NCBI GenBank assembly: GCA_946886805.1
Contig: CAMPJM010000028.1
Span: forward strand, 1 to 15,839
Source: an uncultured Flammeovirgaceae bacterium
Lineage (GTDB): Bacteria > Bacteroidota > Bacteroidia > Cytophagales > Cyclobacteriaceae
Length of the DNA: 15,839 nt
Direction of reading: 5' to 3'
The notes under the pieces are model-generated. The model was not told where the DNA came from. It ran no database searches and worked only from the letters and a program-made list of their open reading frames with translations. Position 1 is the first letter of the stretch; each line of letters opens with the position of its first letter. Positions 8,014 through 14,082 of the stretch are shown here, piece by piece. Made by a program: the position numbers and the translations under genes.

Positions 8014-8112
8014 AGACCTATAAGGTTTTTGCGGTTATTTTATTTTCAGCCCTATATACTTTATTCATCTGGATAGCCATGTGCGACTATATTTTCAAGC
8101 CTTATAGGTCTC
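8014..8112. repeat. REP/MITE-like hairpin unit 2
   Basis: The left arm AGACCTATAAGGTTTTT at 8014-8030 is identical to that of unit 1. The right arm AAGCCTTATAGGTCTC is at 8097-8112. Its interior is diverged but alignable with unit 1 (shared CTGGATAG), and the tail after the right arm (8113-8130) repeats that of unit 1. The pair therefore arose by duplication or by insertion of the same element. Confidence 0.75.
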
Positions 8113-8185
8113 ACTGTATAGGTCTTGCTGCTTATACATTTTCGATTCGAATAGTAGTAATTGCCCAACCCCGGCAGGATGTACC

Positions 8186-8280
8186 AAACCTATAAGGTTT
8201 TAGGAAGTGTGCCTTAAAGAGCTATTGCTTAGAAAAAGGCGGGGTCCATACCTGTAAAGTTGTAAACCTTATAGGTTTTA
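8186..8280. repeat. REP/MITE-like hairpin unit 3
   Basis: The arms AAACCTATAAGGTTTTA at 8186-8202 and TAAACCTTATAGGTTTTA at 8263-8280 enclose an interior unlike units 1 and 2, although total length (95 bp) is nearly identical. Conserved termini and length around variable interiors suggest that ends and size are under selection, for example as substrate for a REP-associated tyrosine transposase. The right arm ends 15 bp before the 3' end of the phosphatase gene. Confidence 0.72.
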
Positions 8281-8294
8281 TTGTTCTCGTAGAT

Positions 8295-9326
8295 TCATTT
8301 TGAAAATGAAAGATTCTTTCTCAGAAGCAGCTTTTGCTCATCGCCTCTTATTTCACCGTTTACTTCTAAGTTTCCGTCCTCATCTACGCTTAGATTTAGA
8401 ATACCATAGTTGAGTTCGGCAATGATTTCTCCTTCCCGGTGGCGGTTGTACTCCTTGGGGATATCCGTCCAGGTGTGGGTCATGCCGCTGGAGGTGAAAT
8501 CTACCAATGGATAAGGCAGTCCATTCCAGTCCATGGTGGAAATTTCTGCTATGTGGCGGTCGCCGCTGAGCAGAAGCGTACCTTTGGCTTCCGAAGAGGC
8601 TATCAGATCAAAGAGCTTTTGCCGCTCATTGGGGAAATTTGCCCACTTTTCGAACCGGTGATCTTCGGGGATAAACTGAATTCCTGATGCAATGATGTAG
8701 AGAGATACGTCCTTGTCGCTCAACTCTTCTTCCAGCCATTTCCATTGCTCCTTGCCCAGAATTGTGCCGGAATTATTTGGCTGATAGACACCGTCTTCCC
8801 GCTTTAGCTCGTCTCTGTGGTAGCGGGCATCGAGCAGAATTATTTTAACAGCGTGCTCACCTACTTTGACAGTATTCGCGGAATAGACCCCTTCTCTTGT
8901 TCTAAGCGGACTATCTTTTGGGACCTCAAAAAAATCAAGCAATAACTGCTGACTTTCCTCCTTTTTGGCAAATTCATTCCCAGCGTCATTTTTGCCATAG
9001 TCATGATCATCCCATACGCCGACAATTTTTGCTTGCTGTCGTAAGCGGGCGTATTCCCGATGAGCATACTGTAAATCATATTTACTTTTCATTACCTCCA
9101 TGTCTTCTGTATCGCCATAGATATTGTCGCCGAGGAAAAGAAATACATCCGGCTGATGCGCAATGATATCATCCCACAAAGGCTGCGGTGCATCCTGTTT
9201 GTTGCATGAACCAAAAGCTATGGTAAGGCTATCTCCTTTCTGGACGAGGAAGGGGGAGGAGTCCTGAGCATATAGCTGTTGGAACAGGAAACTTGAAAAG
9301 ATTAGTAAGAATAAGTGTTTGATCAT
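8295..9326 (-). CDS. PhoD-type alkaline phosphatase family protein
   Basis: This 343-residue secreted metallophosphatase has a signal peptide at 1-20 with likely cleavage after LYA. The family motifs appear in order: FGSC with Cys41, GDNIYGD at 66-72, VWDDHDYG at 104-111, LLDARYHRD at 164-172 and SGDRH at 254-258. In PhoD proteins these Asp, Asn, Cys and His residues hold iron and calcium and hydrolyse phosphodiesters or phosphomonoesters in the periplasm. The protein is shorter than Bacillus PhoD and lacks its N-terminal domain, as is usual for the Bacteroidetes branch. The gene stands alone, convergent with the DoxX-like gene across the hairpin repeats. Phosphate control is plausible but no Pho box was found. 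Confidence 0.92.
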   Translation of the reverse strand: MIKHLFLLIFSSFLFQQLYAQDSSPFLVQKGDSLTIAFGSCNKQDAPQPLWDDIIAHQPDVFLFLGDNIYGDTEDMEVMKSKYDLQYAHREYARLRQQAKIVGVWDDHDYGKNDAGNEFAKKEESQQLLLDFFEVPKDSPLRTREGVYSANTVKVGEHAVKIILLDARYHRDELKREDGVYQPNNSGTILGKEQWKWLEEELSDKDVSLYIIASGIQFIPEDHRFEKWANFPNERQKLFDLIASSEAKGTLLLSGDRHIAEISTMDWNGLPYPLVDFTSSGMTHTWTDIPKEYNRHREGEIIAELNYGILNLSVDEDGNLEVNGEIRGDEQKLLLRKNLSFSK

Positions 9327-9628
9327 GGGAAGCGAATTTCTACGCTAATTTAGAAGAATTTCTTAAAGTTGAAATTACGTGAATGTTATGTTTTAATGTG
9401 GCGACATAATTCCCAAAATAGGAAGATTATTTAAAATTTTTATGTTTATTTAAGGGGTGGTTGAGGAATGGTGCGGAGGATTTTTAATTTGCAGCTTATC
9501 CGGTGGGATGATTTTAAATGTTTGTAAGCGTTTGTAAATATTTAAAAACGGATAGGTCGTTGAGTGGAAAGTGGTTAACAAATTGAATCAACCGAATAAG
9601 GATCGGCTTCGACTGCGTTTATAAAGAA
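9327..9628. other. Intergenic region left of the cassette array
   Basis: This 302-bp stretch between divergent genes has no convincing ORF. It must contain the phosphatase promoter on the minus strand. The only structure seen is TTTGTAA repeated at 9521-9527 and 9531-9537, ten bases apart (one helical turn). No complete attC-like or attI-like site was recognised before the half site at 9629. Confidence 0.4.
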
Positions 9629-9635
9629 GTTGTGC
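9629..9635 (+). other. Right-hand attC core half site at array left end
   Basis: GTTGTGC is identical to the right-hand core of the site at 10638-10769 and is followed within 21 bp by a start codon. Its matching left half was not found upstream. It may therefore be the scar of an attachment site or a decayed attC. A seven-base match alone is weak; position gives the support. Confidence 0.35.
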
Positions 9636-9649
9636 CCAATGCAAACAAG

Positions 9650-10084
9650 ATGAAACTATCTGAACATAACAACAAGACACTGATGATATCTCTCCATCAA
9701 AAGATTGAGAGATATGCGGACCAAACAGCTGACAGGTTAAATAAAGGAGAAACTGGGGATCTTTTAGTTTATCCTCCAAACGGCGGACTGACGGATAATG
9801 AACTAAAAGCATTGGAGAAGCTTAAAAATGATCATGATTTAAAAAGTGCCTTGAGGAAAATATTAGCCGATAATTCAGCAGGGATCGTTTTTGACCTGAT
9901 GAACATTATTGATGGAACGGCAGACCCAGACGAAGATTTAGGAAAATGGACAGAAGTAGCATTAGTGGATCAATTAGACGATATTGAACCAAATGATGAC
10001 ATGCTCCATGATAGTTTCTTTTCGACTTATTGGAACTGGAAAGAGGTAAGACCAAATAAAGGATGGGCTTTAGATACAGAATAA
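9650..10084 (+). CDS. Hypothetical protein of cassette 1
   Basis: This is a 144-residue soluble, acidic protein that I do not recognise. It has no signal peptide, membrane helix or known catalytic motif. The N-terminal third is probably helical (ISLHQKIERYADQTADRLNK). The middle contains GGLTDNELKALEKLKNDHDL and a stretch SAGIVFDLMNIIDGTADPDE. The C-terminus has a tryptophan-rich STYWNWKEVRPNKGWAL. The acidic, compact character would fit an immunity-type or antitoxin-type protein, but that is speculation. The ATG at 9650 is chosen; a GTG at 9632 would add six residues and would overlap the core half site. The stop is 20 bp before the first attC-like site. Confidence 0.75.
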   Translation: MKLSEHNNKTLMISLHQKIERYADQTADRLNKGETGDLLVYPPNGGLTDNELKALEKLKNDHDLKSALRKILADNSAGIVFDLMNIIDGTADPDEDLGKWTEVALVDQLDDIEPNDDMLHDSFFSTYWNWKEVRPNKGWALDTE

Positions 10085-10104
10085 AATAATTAACACTGGG
10101 CACG

Positions 10105-10229
10105 ACCTAACAAACAGGTTATTGGGCATATACTGGAAATTCAGGTTTCACAGCCATTTACACACTAAACTGCAACCGGAAACTGATGTGCCCTTAAATG
10201 CCCAACACCCAGTTTGCAAACCGTTATGC
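10105..10229 (+). repeat. attC-like site A
   Basis: The left core ACCTAAC at 10105-10111 fits RYYYAAC exactly, and the right core GTTATGC at 10223-10229 fits GTTRRRY except at one base. The inner arms AAACAGGTTATTGGGCA (10112-10128) and TGCCCAACACCCAGTTTG (10199-10216) pair along most of their length with a bulge, as in attC L sites. The 70-bp centre is variable. The TAACAAAC start and 125-bp length resemble Vibrio VCR-type attC sites. A folding calculation on the bottom strand would be decisive. Confidence 0.65.
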
Positions 10230-10241
10230 ACAACCAAAACC

Positions 10242-10634
10242 ATGTTCGCCGAATTCAGGATTATGAATAAAGTCTGGACTCATGAATGGTAAGCTAGAGA
10301 AGAAATGAATGAAAATTTATGAGAAGAAATTCTGGAAGCTTTGACATGGTTAGGTGAACTAAAGAATCAAGTAATTGAAATTGAAGAACTGATTTCTGTA
10401 AATGGGGAGAATTATGACCGTCACCTCACTACGAGATCTAATATTTCAATGATTCTTAAAAACTTTGGTGTTCGGTTTAGTGGTGGAATAGCAATGCTGC
10501 AAAGTGATTGTCAGGACTACGAATTCAGAATTGGGGCAACCACAGCAATATTACGGACGGATTATGAAATTACAGTAACTGAAAAGTTAAGTGAATCCGT
10601 CTTCAGAAGGACTAGAATAAAAAATAAAATATAG
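10242..10634 (+). pseudogene. Cassette 2 ORF interrupted by two in-frame stops
   Basis: A single reading frame runs from an ATG at 10242, 13 bp after the right core of attC-like site A, to the TAG at 10632. It is broken by TAA at 10290-10292 and TGA at 10320-10322. The translation begins MFAEFRIMNKVWTHEW, stop, AREEMNENL, stop, EEILEALTWLGELKNQ. The remaining 97 residues stay open from a TTG at 10341. The in-frame ATGs at 10263 and 10305, the position relative to the cassette boundary and the coding-like sequence between the stops all support a decayed gene of about 130 codons. The product is unrecognised: helical at the N-terminus, then possibly beta-rich (IAMLQSDCQDYEFRIGATTA). A shorter functional protein from TTG or the ATG in ISMILK cannot be excluded. 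Confidence 0.6.
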
Positions 10635-10637
10635 CCT

Positions 10638-10769
10638 GTGCAACAAAAGCAAACAGGTTATTCGACATAAGTTGGTAAATTCAATCATCATTGCTAATTA
10701 CTAACTACTTTGCACCAGGATAGAAAAGAGCCATTAAGTGCCCAACACCCAGTTTGCGGACTGTTGTGC
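10638..10769 (+). repeat. attC-like site B
   Basis: The left core is GTGCAAC at 10638-10644 and the right core GTTGTGC at 10763-10769. Inner arms AAACAGGTTATT (10651-10662) and TTAAGTGCCCAACACCCAG (10734-10752) are nearly the same as those of site A, while the roughly 70-bp centres differ completely. Conserved ends around unrelated interiors and unrelated genes are expected for attC sites that share an integrase, not for a simple segmental duplication. Confidence 0.65.
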
Positions 10770-10789
10770 TGCATTAAAAAAAGACATGT

Positions 10790-11290
10790 ATGACAAGAAT
10801 TAGACTATTGTTAATTTTAACCATTTTCATATCAAACTTTGCCTTCGCACAGTCGGACAAGAAGAAGGGATTAAAGACTGAGCTAATTGGAACTTGGGAA
10901 TTTGTTGAACTAAGAGACGCACAAGGAAACAAAGTGGACACTATTTTCCATAATGTTCCTGCGCTTGACAAACAAGGTTGGGAAATCCCAAAGGGACCTT
11001 TATTGACCTACATCTCTGACGGAACTTATTCGAAACAATTTACTCCACAAAACACTGACAGAGGAAAATGGTACTACGACAAAAAGAAAAAAGCAATAAT
11101 TCATAAGTTGTACTATTCAAAGCCATATGGGACAGCGGCTCAGTACTTAATTGACAAAGGACACGCAAAACAAGATGAAAATAGCGACTACTACGAAGTG
11201 ATTACTGACGAAGTTGTAGAACTCACGGACGACAAATTGATAATTCTTGAGCTTGAAGGACGACAAAGGACATTTAAGAAAAAGAATTGA
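10790..11290 (+). CDS. Secreted lipocalin-like protein of cassette 3
   Basis: This 166-residue protein starts 21 bp after the right core of attC-like site B. A clear signal peptide, MTRIRLLLILTIFISNFAFA, ends before Gln21. The mature part begins with a charged KKKGLKTELIGTWEFVELRD segment. The LIGTWEFVE motif is typical of small lipocalin-like proteins in Bacteroidetes that form a beta-barrel. Later strands include TYISDGTYSKQFTPQNTDRG, KWYYDKKKKAIIHKLYYS and the ending ELTDDKLIILELEGRQRTF. No catalytic residues are evident. The likely location is the periplasm, possibly binding a small hydrophobic ligand. The fold assignment is moderate and the function unknown. Confidence 0.78.
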   Translation: MTRIRLLLILTIFISNFAFAQSDKKKGLKTELIGTWEFVELRDAQGNKVDTIFHNVPALDKQGWEIPKGPLLTYISDGTYSKQFTPQNTDRGKWYYDKKKKAIIHKLYYSKPYGTAAQYLIDKGHAKQDENSDYYEVITDEVVELTDDKLIILELEGRQRTFKKKN

Positions 11291-11301
11291 AGAAAAAAAC
11301 A

Positions 11302-11436
11302 GCGCAACAGAACCTAAGAAAACATGGGGCGGACAGTGGTTTACTCAAGGTTCGTTCTTCGTGGCTGCCTTTGGTCACAGGCGGACAGGAAAGTGCTTCA
11401 AAAAGCCCTACGTTTCTTAGCTGCGAAACGTTGGCG
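11302..11436 (+). repeat. attC-like site C
   Basis: The left core GCGCAAC (11302-11308) and right core GTTGGCG (11430-11436) share the GTTG pairing. The inner arms CTAAGAAAACATGGGGC (about 11314-11330) and GCCCTACGTTTCTTAG (11405-11420) pair at nearly all bases with one bulge. Length is 135 bp. The arm sequences differ from sites A and B, but the layout is the same. Several short ORFs across this region are artefacts of the repeat. Confidence 0.6.
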
Positions 11437-11513
11437 GTCATGCAAAAACTACAATGCCACATTGAGACGACCAGACGACCAGATAAACAGACAAATTAAC
11501 GACTTAAATAAAT

Positions 11514-12005
11514 ATGACAGAAAAAAGAAACTCAATTTTAGCTGGAATTGCCTTCGGACTTCTATTCGGACTTTTTCTTGCATTTCGGTTTGACACAAAT
11601 TACGCTTTAATCGCTGGATCAATTTCCGGACTTGCTTTTGGGGCAATCACGTACTTTTTTGTAACTTCCAAAACAGTTAAAAAGCAAACACAAATTGAAA
11701 ACCTTGACGGCAAACCTATTGTTCATTCCGGCGGAGCTAATCACTTTATCAACGGTGAAGCAGTTGGTGGAAAACTTTATCTACTGATAGACAAACTTCA
11801 ATTTCAATCACATAAATTTAATGTCCAAAACCATGGAGAGAGCATTGACCTCAGTCAAGTAAAAGAGGTAAGTTTTTACAACACCCTTGGACTTATTCCA
11901 AATGGACTTACGATTAAGACGTATGATGGACAAATAGAAAAGTTTGTCGTTAATGGTAGACGTATTTGGAAGGAAGAAATCGAGAAACTTAAATCAGGTA
12001 GATAA
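11514..12005 (+). CDS. GRAM/PH-like membrane-anchored protein of cassette 4
   Basis: This is a 163-residue protein. Two hydrophobic segments near residues 8-24 and 29-51 form an N-terminal membrane hairpin. The remainder, about 60-160, looks like a GRAM or bacterial PH-type domain: a beta-rich series beginning HSGGANHFINGEAVGGKLYL, then KLQFQSHKFNVQNHG, and IPNGLTIKTYDGQIEKFVVN, ending in an amphipathic helix (RRIWKEEIEKLK). GRAM domains generally bind lipids or serve as intracellular scaffolds. The bacterial stand-alone versions are not functionally defined. It starts 77 bp after the right core of attC-like site C. No catalytic site is expected. Confidence 0.78.
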   Translation: MTEKRNSILAGIAFGLLFGLFLAFRFDTNYALIAGSISGLAFGAITYFFVTSKTVKKQTQIENLDGKPIVHSGGANHFINGEAVGGKLYLLIDKLQFQSHKFNVQNHGESIDLSQVKEVSFYNTLGLIPNGLTIKTYDGQIEKFVVNGRRIWKEEIEKLKSGR

Positions 12006-12050
12006 ATGGAATGAATAAAATTCATGAGAAACTAAGAAAAAAGCGGATTC

Positions 12051-12200
12051 GTTCAACACACAGTATAAAACAGTTGGGATTCAGTGGTTTGCAAAGCTTC
12101 TGTTCTCGCATCAGTGTTTTCCTCGGTGGACGAACGCAGCCCGAAATCCCCACCGTATCATATTCTCAACCTTTGTGGTGCCAAGCAAAAAAAGAGAAAC
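12051..12200 (+). repeat. Degenerate attC-like site D
   Basis: A left core GTTCAAC at 12051-12057 fits RYYYAAC. The inner arms at 12062-12081 and 12145-12164 pair at 15 of 20 positions (ending GGGATT / AATCCC). A right core could not be placed: nothing near 12170-12190 matches GTTRRRY well, and GTTAAAT at about 12225 is too far away. It is probably a decayed site. A 72-codon ORF over it is not believed to be coding. Confidence 0.35.
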
Positions 12201-12262
12201 TGCAACCCTCGGAGAGAAAATATTGTTAAATTTGAGTATACGACAAAAAAGGACTGAAGGAT

Positions 12263-12505
12263 ATGACTATACAAACAAGGAAATTAAGCTTGATTGAAGA
12301 GTTTCTCAGAATTAATGATGAGGAAATTATTTCTAAGGTAGAATCTTTGATAAAGGAGGAAAAACATAAAAGATACGAAAGTAGCCAGACTCCTATGTCA
12401 ATGGATGAGTTTCGTGGGATGATAGACCAGGCAAAACGAGATAGTGAAGAAGGACGTGTTATTTCGCATCAGGATTTGAAAAGCAAAATCCAGGCATGGA
12501 AATGA
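12263..12505 (+). CDS. Type II antitoxin-like protein
   Basis: This 80-residue protein is encoded immediately before a ParE-type toxin and overlaps its start by four bases (ATGA), the usual antitoxin-toxin layout. The sequence begins MTIQTRKLSLIEEFLRINDE and continues with a helical IISKVESLIKEEKHKR. This opening is common in Bacteroidetes antitoxin-like proteins paired with RelE/ParE toxins. The C-terminal half (MSMDEFRGMIDQAKRDSEEG, then ISHQDLKSKIQ) is charged and probably wraps the toxin. A classic DNA-binding domain is not evident, so assignment to a named antitoxin family is left open. It would neutralise the toxin and repress the operon. Purine-rich AAGGACTGAAGGAT precedes the start. 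Confidence 0.75.
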   Translation: MTIQTRKLSLIEEFLRINDEEIISKVESLIKEEKHKRYESSQTPMSMDEFRGMIDQAKRDSEEGRVISHQDLKSKIQAWK

Positions 12506-12806
12506 GGATTGGATGGTCGGATTTAGTAGAAAGGCAACTTCGGTCGATTTTTGATTATTATTATGTAAAAGCCAGTCCATCAATTGCAAAGAGATTAACC
12601 AACAAAATAATAGGAAAGTATCTATTCTCGAGAAAAGTCCTTATATCGGGCAAAAAGAACAATTGTTGATAGACTATCCTGAAGACTTCCGTTATTTTGT
12701 TGAAGGAAATTATAAGATTATCTATTGGATTCAAGAACAGACCATTACCATAGCTGCTGTTTTTGATTGCAGGCAGAATCCAGTTAAGATGAAAGAAATA
12801 AAATAG
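12502..12806 (+). pseudogene. Frameshifted RelE/ParE-family toxin
   Basis: From the ATG at 12502 the protein reads MRIGWSDLVERQLRSIFDYY, continues through ASPSIAKRLTNKIIGK, then leaves the family frame and stops at 12667-12669 after 55 codons. The rest of a ParE toxin follows in another frame from 12621: SILEKSPYIGQKEQ, then DYPEDFRYFVEGNYKIIYWI and AAVFDCRQNP, ending at the TAG 12804-12806. Restoring one base after AAG at 12616-12618, giving a valine codon, would rebuild a continuous 101-residue toxin. ParE/RelE toxins block gyrase or cleave mRNA at ribosomes; as written this copy should be inactive. A sequencing error is the main alternative. The antitoxin gene upstream is intact. Confidence 0.85.
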
Positions 12807-12813
12807 AGCCTGG

Positions 12814-12939
12814 CACCAACCCTAAAAAATAACAACGGTTGGTGTTCTGGTGTAGTTAAACTACCATTAACCAGCTTCAATAGGAAGATAATTAGTTGAC
12901 TCTTTAATTCAGCCGCTGCTATTTTTATTACCGTTGGCG
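12814..12939 (+). repeat. attC-like site E
   Basis: The left core CACCAAC (12814-12820) and right core GTTGGCG (12933-12939) are complementary at six of seven bases. The inner arm AAAAAATAACAACGGTTG (12824-12841) pairs at 14 of 18 positions with its counterpart at about 12911-12928. Length is 126 bp, as in site A. The right core is the same heptamer as in site C. The site sits directly between the toxin remnant and the next gene, whose ATG is 10 bp beyond the core. Confidence 0.62.
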
Positions 12940-12949
12940 GTAATTTAAA

Positions 12950-13828
12950 ATGACAAAATCAAGGCCAGACATATTATCAAGACCACTGTTCATTTTAGCA
13001 TTAGGACTCCTGTTGCTAAATGACTTTTATCTGAAATATGAGTTCTCAAACTTTTTGACGGGTAAACTGTCTGACATAGCGGGTCTTTTTCTGTTTCCTT
13101 ATTTTTTATCCAGCCTTAGAATTAAATGGACTAAGACAATCTACTTGGGAACTGTTCTCCTCTTCATGTTTTGGAAATCTCCATTTTCACAAGACTTAAT
13201 CAATTGGTCCCAAACTATTGGAATTGGCTTCAACCGGGTAATCGACTATACCGACTTGCTCGCCTTATTCATCCTTCCATTATCATTCGGTTACTTCCAA
13301 AAACAACTATCGACTGAACGAAGAATAAGCAAGTATTTGACTGCTCCTCTAGGAATTATAACCTTGTTTGCAATTTGGGCAACGACATTACCCAGAGAAA
13401 AAGTTGAATTGAACCTAAACATGAATGAAGTTTATGAAATGCAGATGAGTAAAGCTGACCTCTTCGATTCTATTCAGGCAGGACACGGATATAGAGAAAC
13501 CCTAGAGAAAAACTTAACAGACAGTCTTTTTTACTTGCACTTTGACATTGTAGATGAAAGCCGAATAGACGTGACAGCACTTTCGACAATAACTTCGATT
13601 GATTCAATAACAACCAAAGTAAGGCTTGATAAGATTTTGTACGGATACATCACAGGCGGACTATTTAGCGGAGTGGACAAAGATGATGTAAAACATTTCA
13701 AATCCATTTCAGCCGAAGAATTCAAGACTCATTTTGAAACAAACTTCATTCAGCCAATAAAAAATGGGACAGCAGAAAATATTTATTTTGACAACAAAGA
13801 AATTCATGACTCATATGAAAATGAATGA
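12950..13828 (+). CDS. Multi-spanning membrane protein of unknown function
   Basis: This 292-residue protein starts 10 bp after the right core of attC-like site E. Residues 1-150 contain about five hydrophobic segments, near 11-29, 42-58, 63-77, 101-118 and 130-147. A segment LLLNDFYLKYEFSNFLTGKL followed by SDIAGLFLFPYF resembles a motif I associate with uncharacterised membrane proteins of several phyla: LND, then K, then TGKLSD-AGL near the first loop. The conserved Asp, Lys and Asp in the membrane face could be functional. The C-terminal half, about 150-292, is hydrophilic and probably soluble. No enzyme or transporter family is recognised. The gene is far longer than most integron cassette genes, but is bounded by attC-like sites on both sides. 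Confidence 0.78.
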   Translation: MTKSRPDILSRPLFILALGLLLLNDFYLKYEFSNFLTGKLSDIAGLFLFPYFLSSLRIKWTKTIYLGTVLLFMFWKSPFSQDLINWSQTIGIGFNRVIDYTDLLALFILPLSFGYFQKQLSTERRISKYLTAPLGIITLFAIWATTLPREKVELNLNMNEVYEMQMSKADLFDSIQAGHGYRETLEKNLTDSLFYLHFDIVDESRIDVTALSTITSIDSITTKVRLDKILYGYITGGLFSGVDKDDVKHFKSISAEEFKTHFETNFIQPIKNGTAENIYFDNKEIHDSYENE

Positions 13829-13837
13829 ATAAAAACT

Positions 13838-13945
13838 ACCGCCAATCGAGTAGCCCTCCCTGAGCTAAAATGCTCACGGTGAGGCTCTCTTTACCTTCAC
13901 ATTCCACCGGTGGATGGGCTTTAAATCTCCCAACACCGGTTATAC
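13838..13945 (+). repeat. Degenerate attC-like site F at array right end
   Basis: The right half, TTTAAATCTCCCAACACCG followed by core GTTATAC (13939-13945), closely resembles the right half of sites A and B (TTAAATGCCCAACACC). The left half is poor: ACCGCCAATC near 13838 and GAG-TAGCCC-TCC pair only partly with the right side. Two local stems lie inside, TGAGC-TAAAAT-GCTCA and CCACCGGTGG. I take it as a decayed site closing the array. The 254-bp gap to the next gene otherwise shows no ORF. Confidence 0.35.
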
Positions 13946-14082
13946 CCAACATTCATCAGAATTTTTTCTGAATAATAAATCATACTATGAAATAACGTCT
14001 TTTACTAAAACTGTTTCTAAACCGGCATTAAACTTCTAATTTGCGATAGTTATTTTAAATATTAAACCCGTTAAAGATTGCA

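Larger units (their letters stand above)
9629..13945 (+). mobile_element. Integron-like cassette array without integrase (CALIN-like)
   Basis: Small plus-strand genes alternate with imperfect inverted repeats that have the attC layout. An outer pair of core sites resembles RYYYAAC and GTTRRRY, an inner pair of complementary arms is present, and a variable loop lies between. Convincing sites lie at 10105-10229, 10638-10769, 11302-11436 and 12814-12939, with weaker ones at 12051-12200 and about 13838-13945. A lone right-hand core GTTGTGC at 9629-9635 marks the left end. Several genes begin only 10-20 bp after a right-hand core, as in integron cassettes. All genes and sites have the same orientation. 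No tyrosine recombinase is present in the window, so mobilisation would need an integrase elsewhere. Confidence 0.65.

Noticed and set aside
7824..8280. CRISPR array reading of the CCTATAAGG repeats
   Set aside because: Repeats alternate in orientation, spacing is irregular (about 60-95 bp) and no Cas gene is present. Inverted pairs fit hairpin elements better.
8439..9166. Plus-strand ORFs opposite the phosphatase gene
   Set aside because: They are shadows of a well-supported PhoD-type gene with all its metal-site motifs on the minus strand.
11287..11646. Short ORFs on both strands across 11287-11646
   Set aside because: They overlap the attC-like site C and the start of the GRAM-like gene, have no family resemblance and conflict with each other.
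12011..12229. 72-codon ORF between the GRAM-like gene and the antitoxin
   Set aside because: It runs through the inverted repeat of degenerate site D, and its composition looks like translated non-coding DNA.
14060..14082. GTTAAAG before the hydrolase as another attC core
   Set aside because: It misses the final pyrimidine of GTTRRRY and has no paired left half upstream; the hydrolase therefore was not counted as a cassette.
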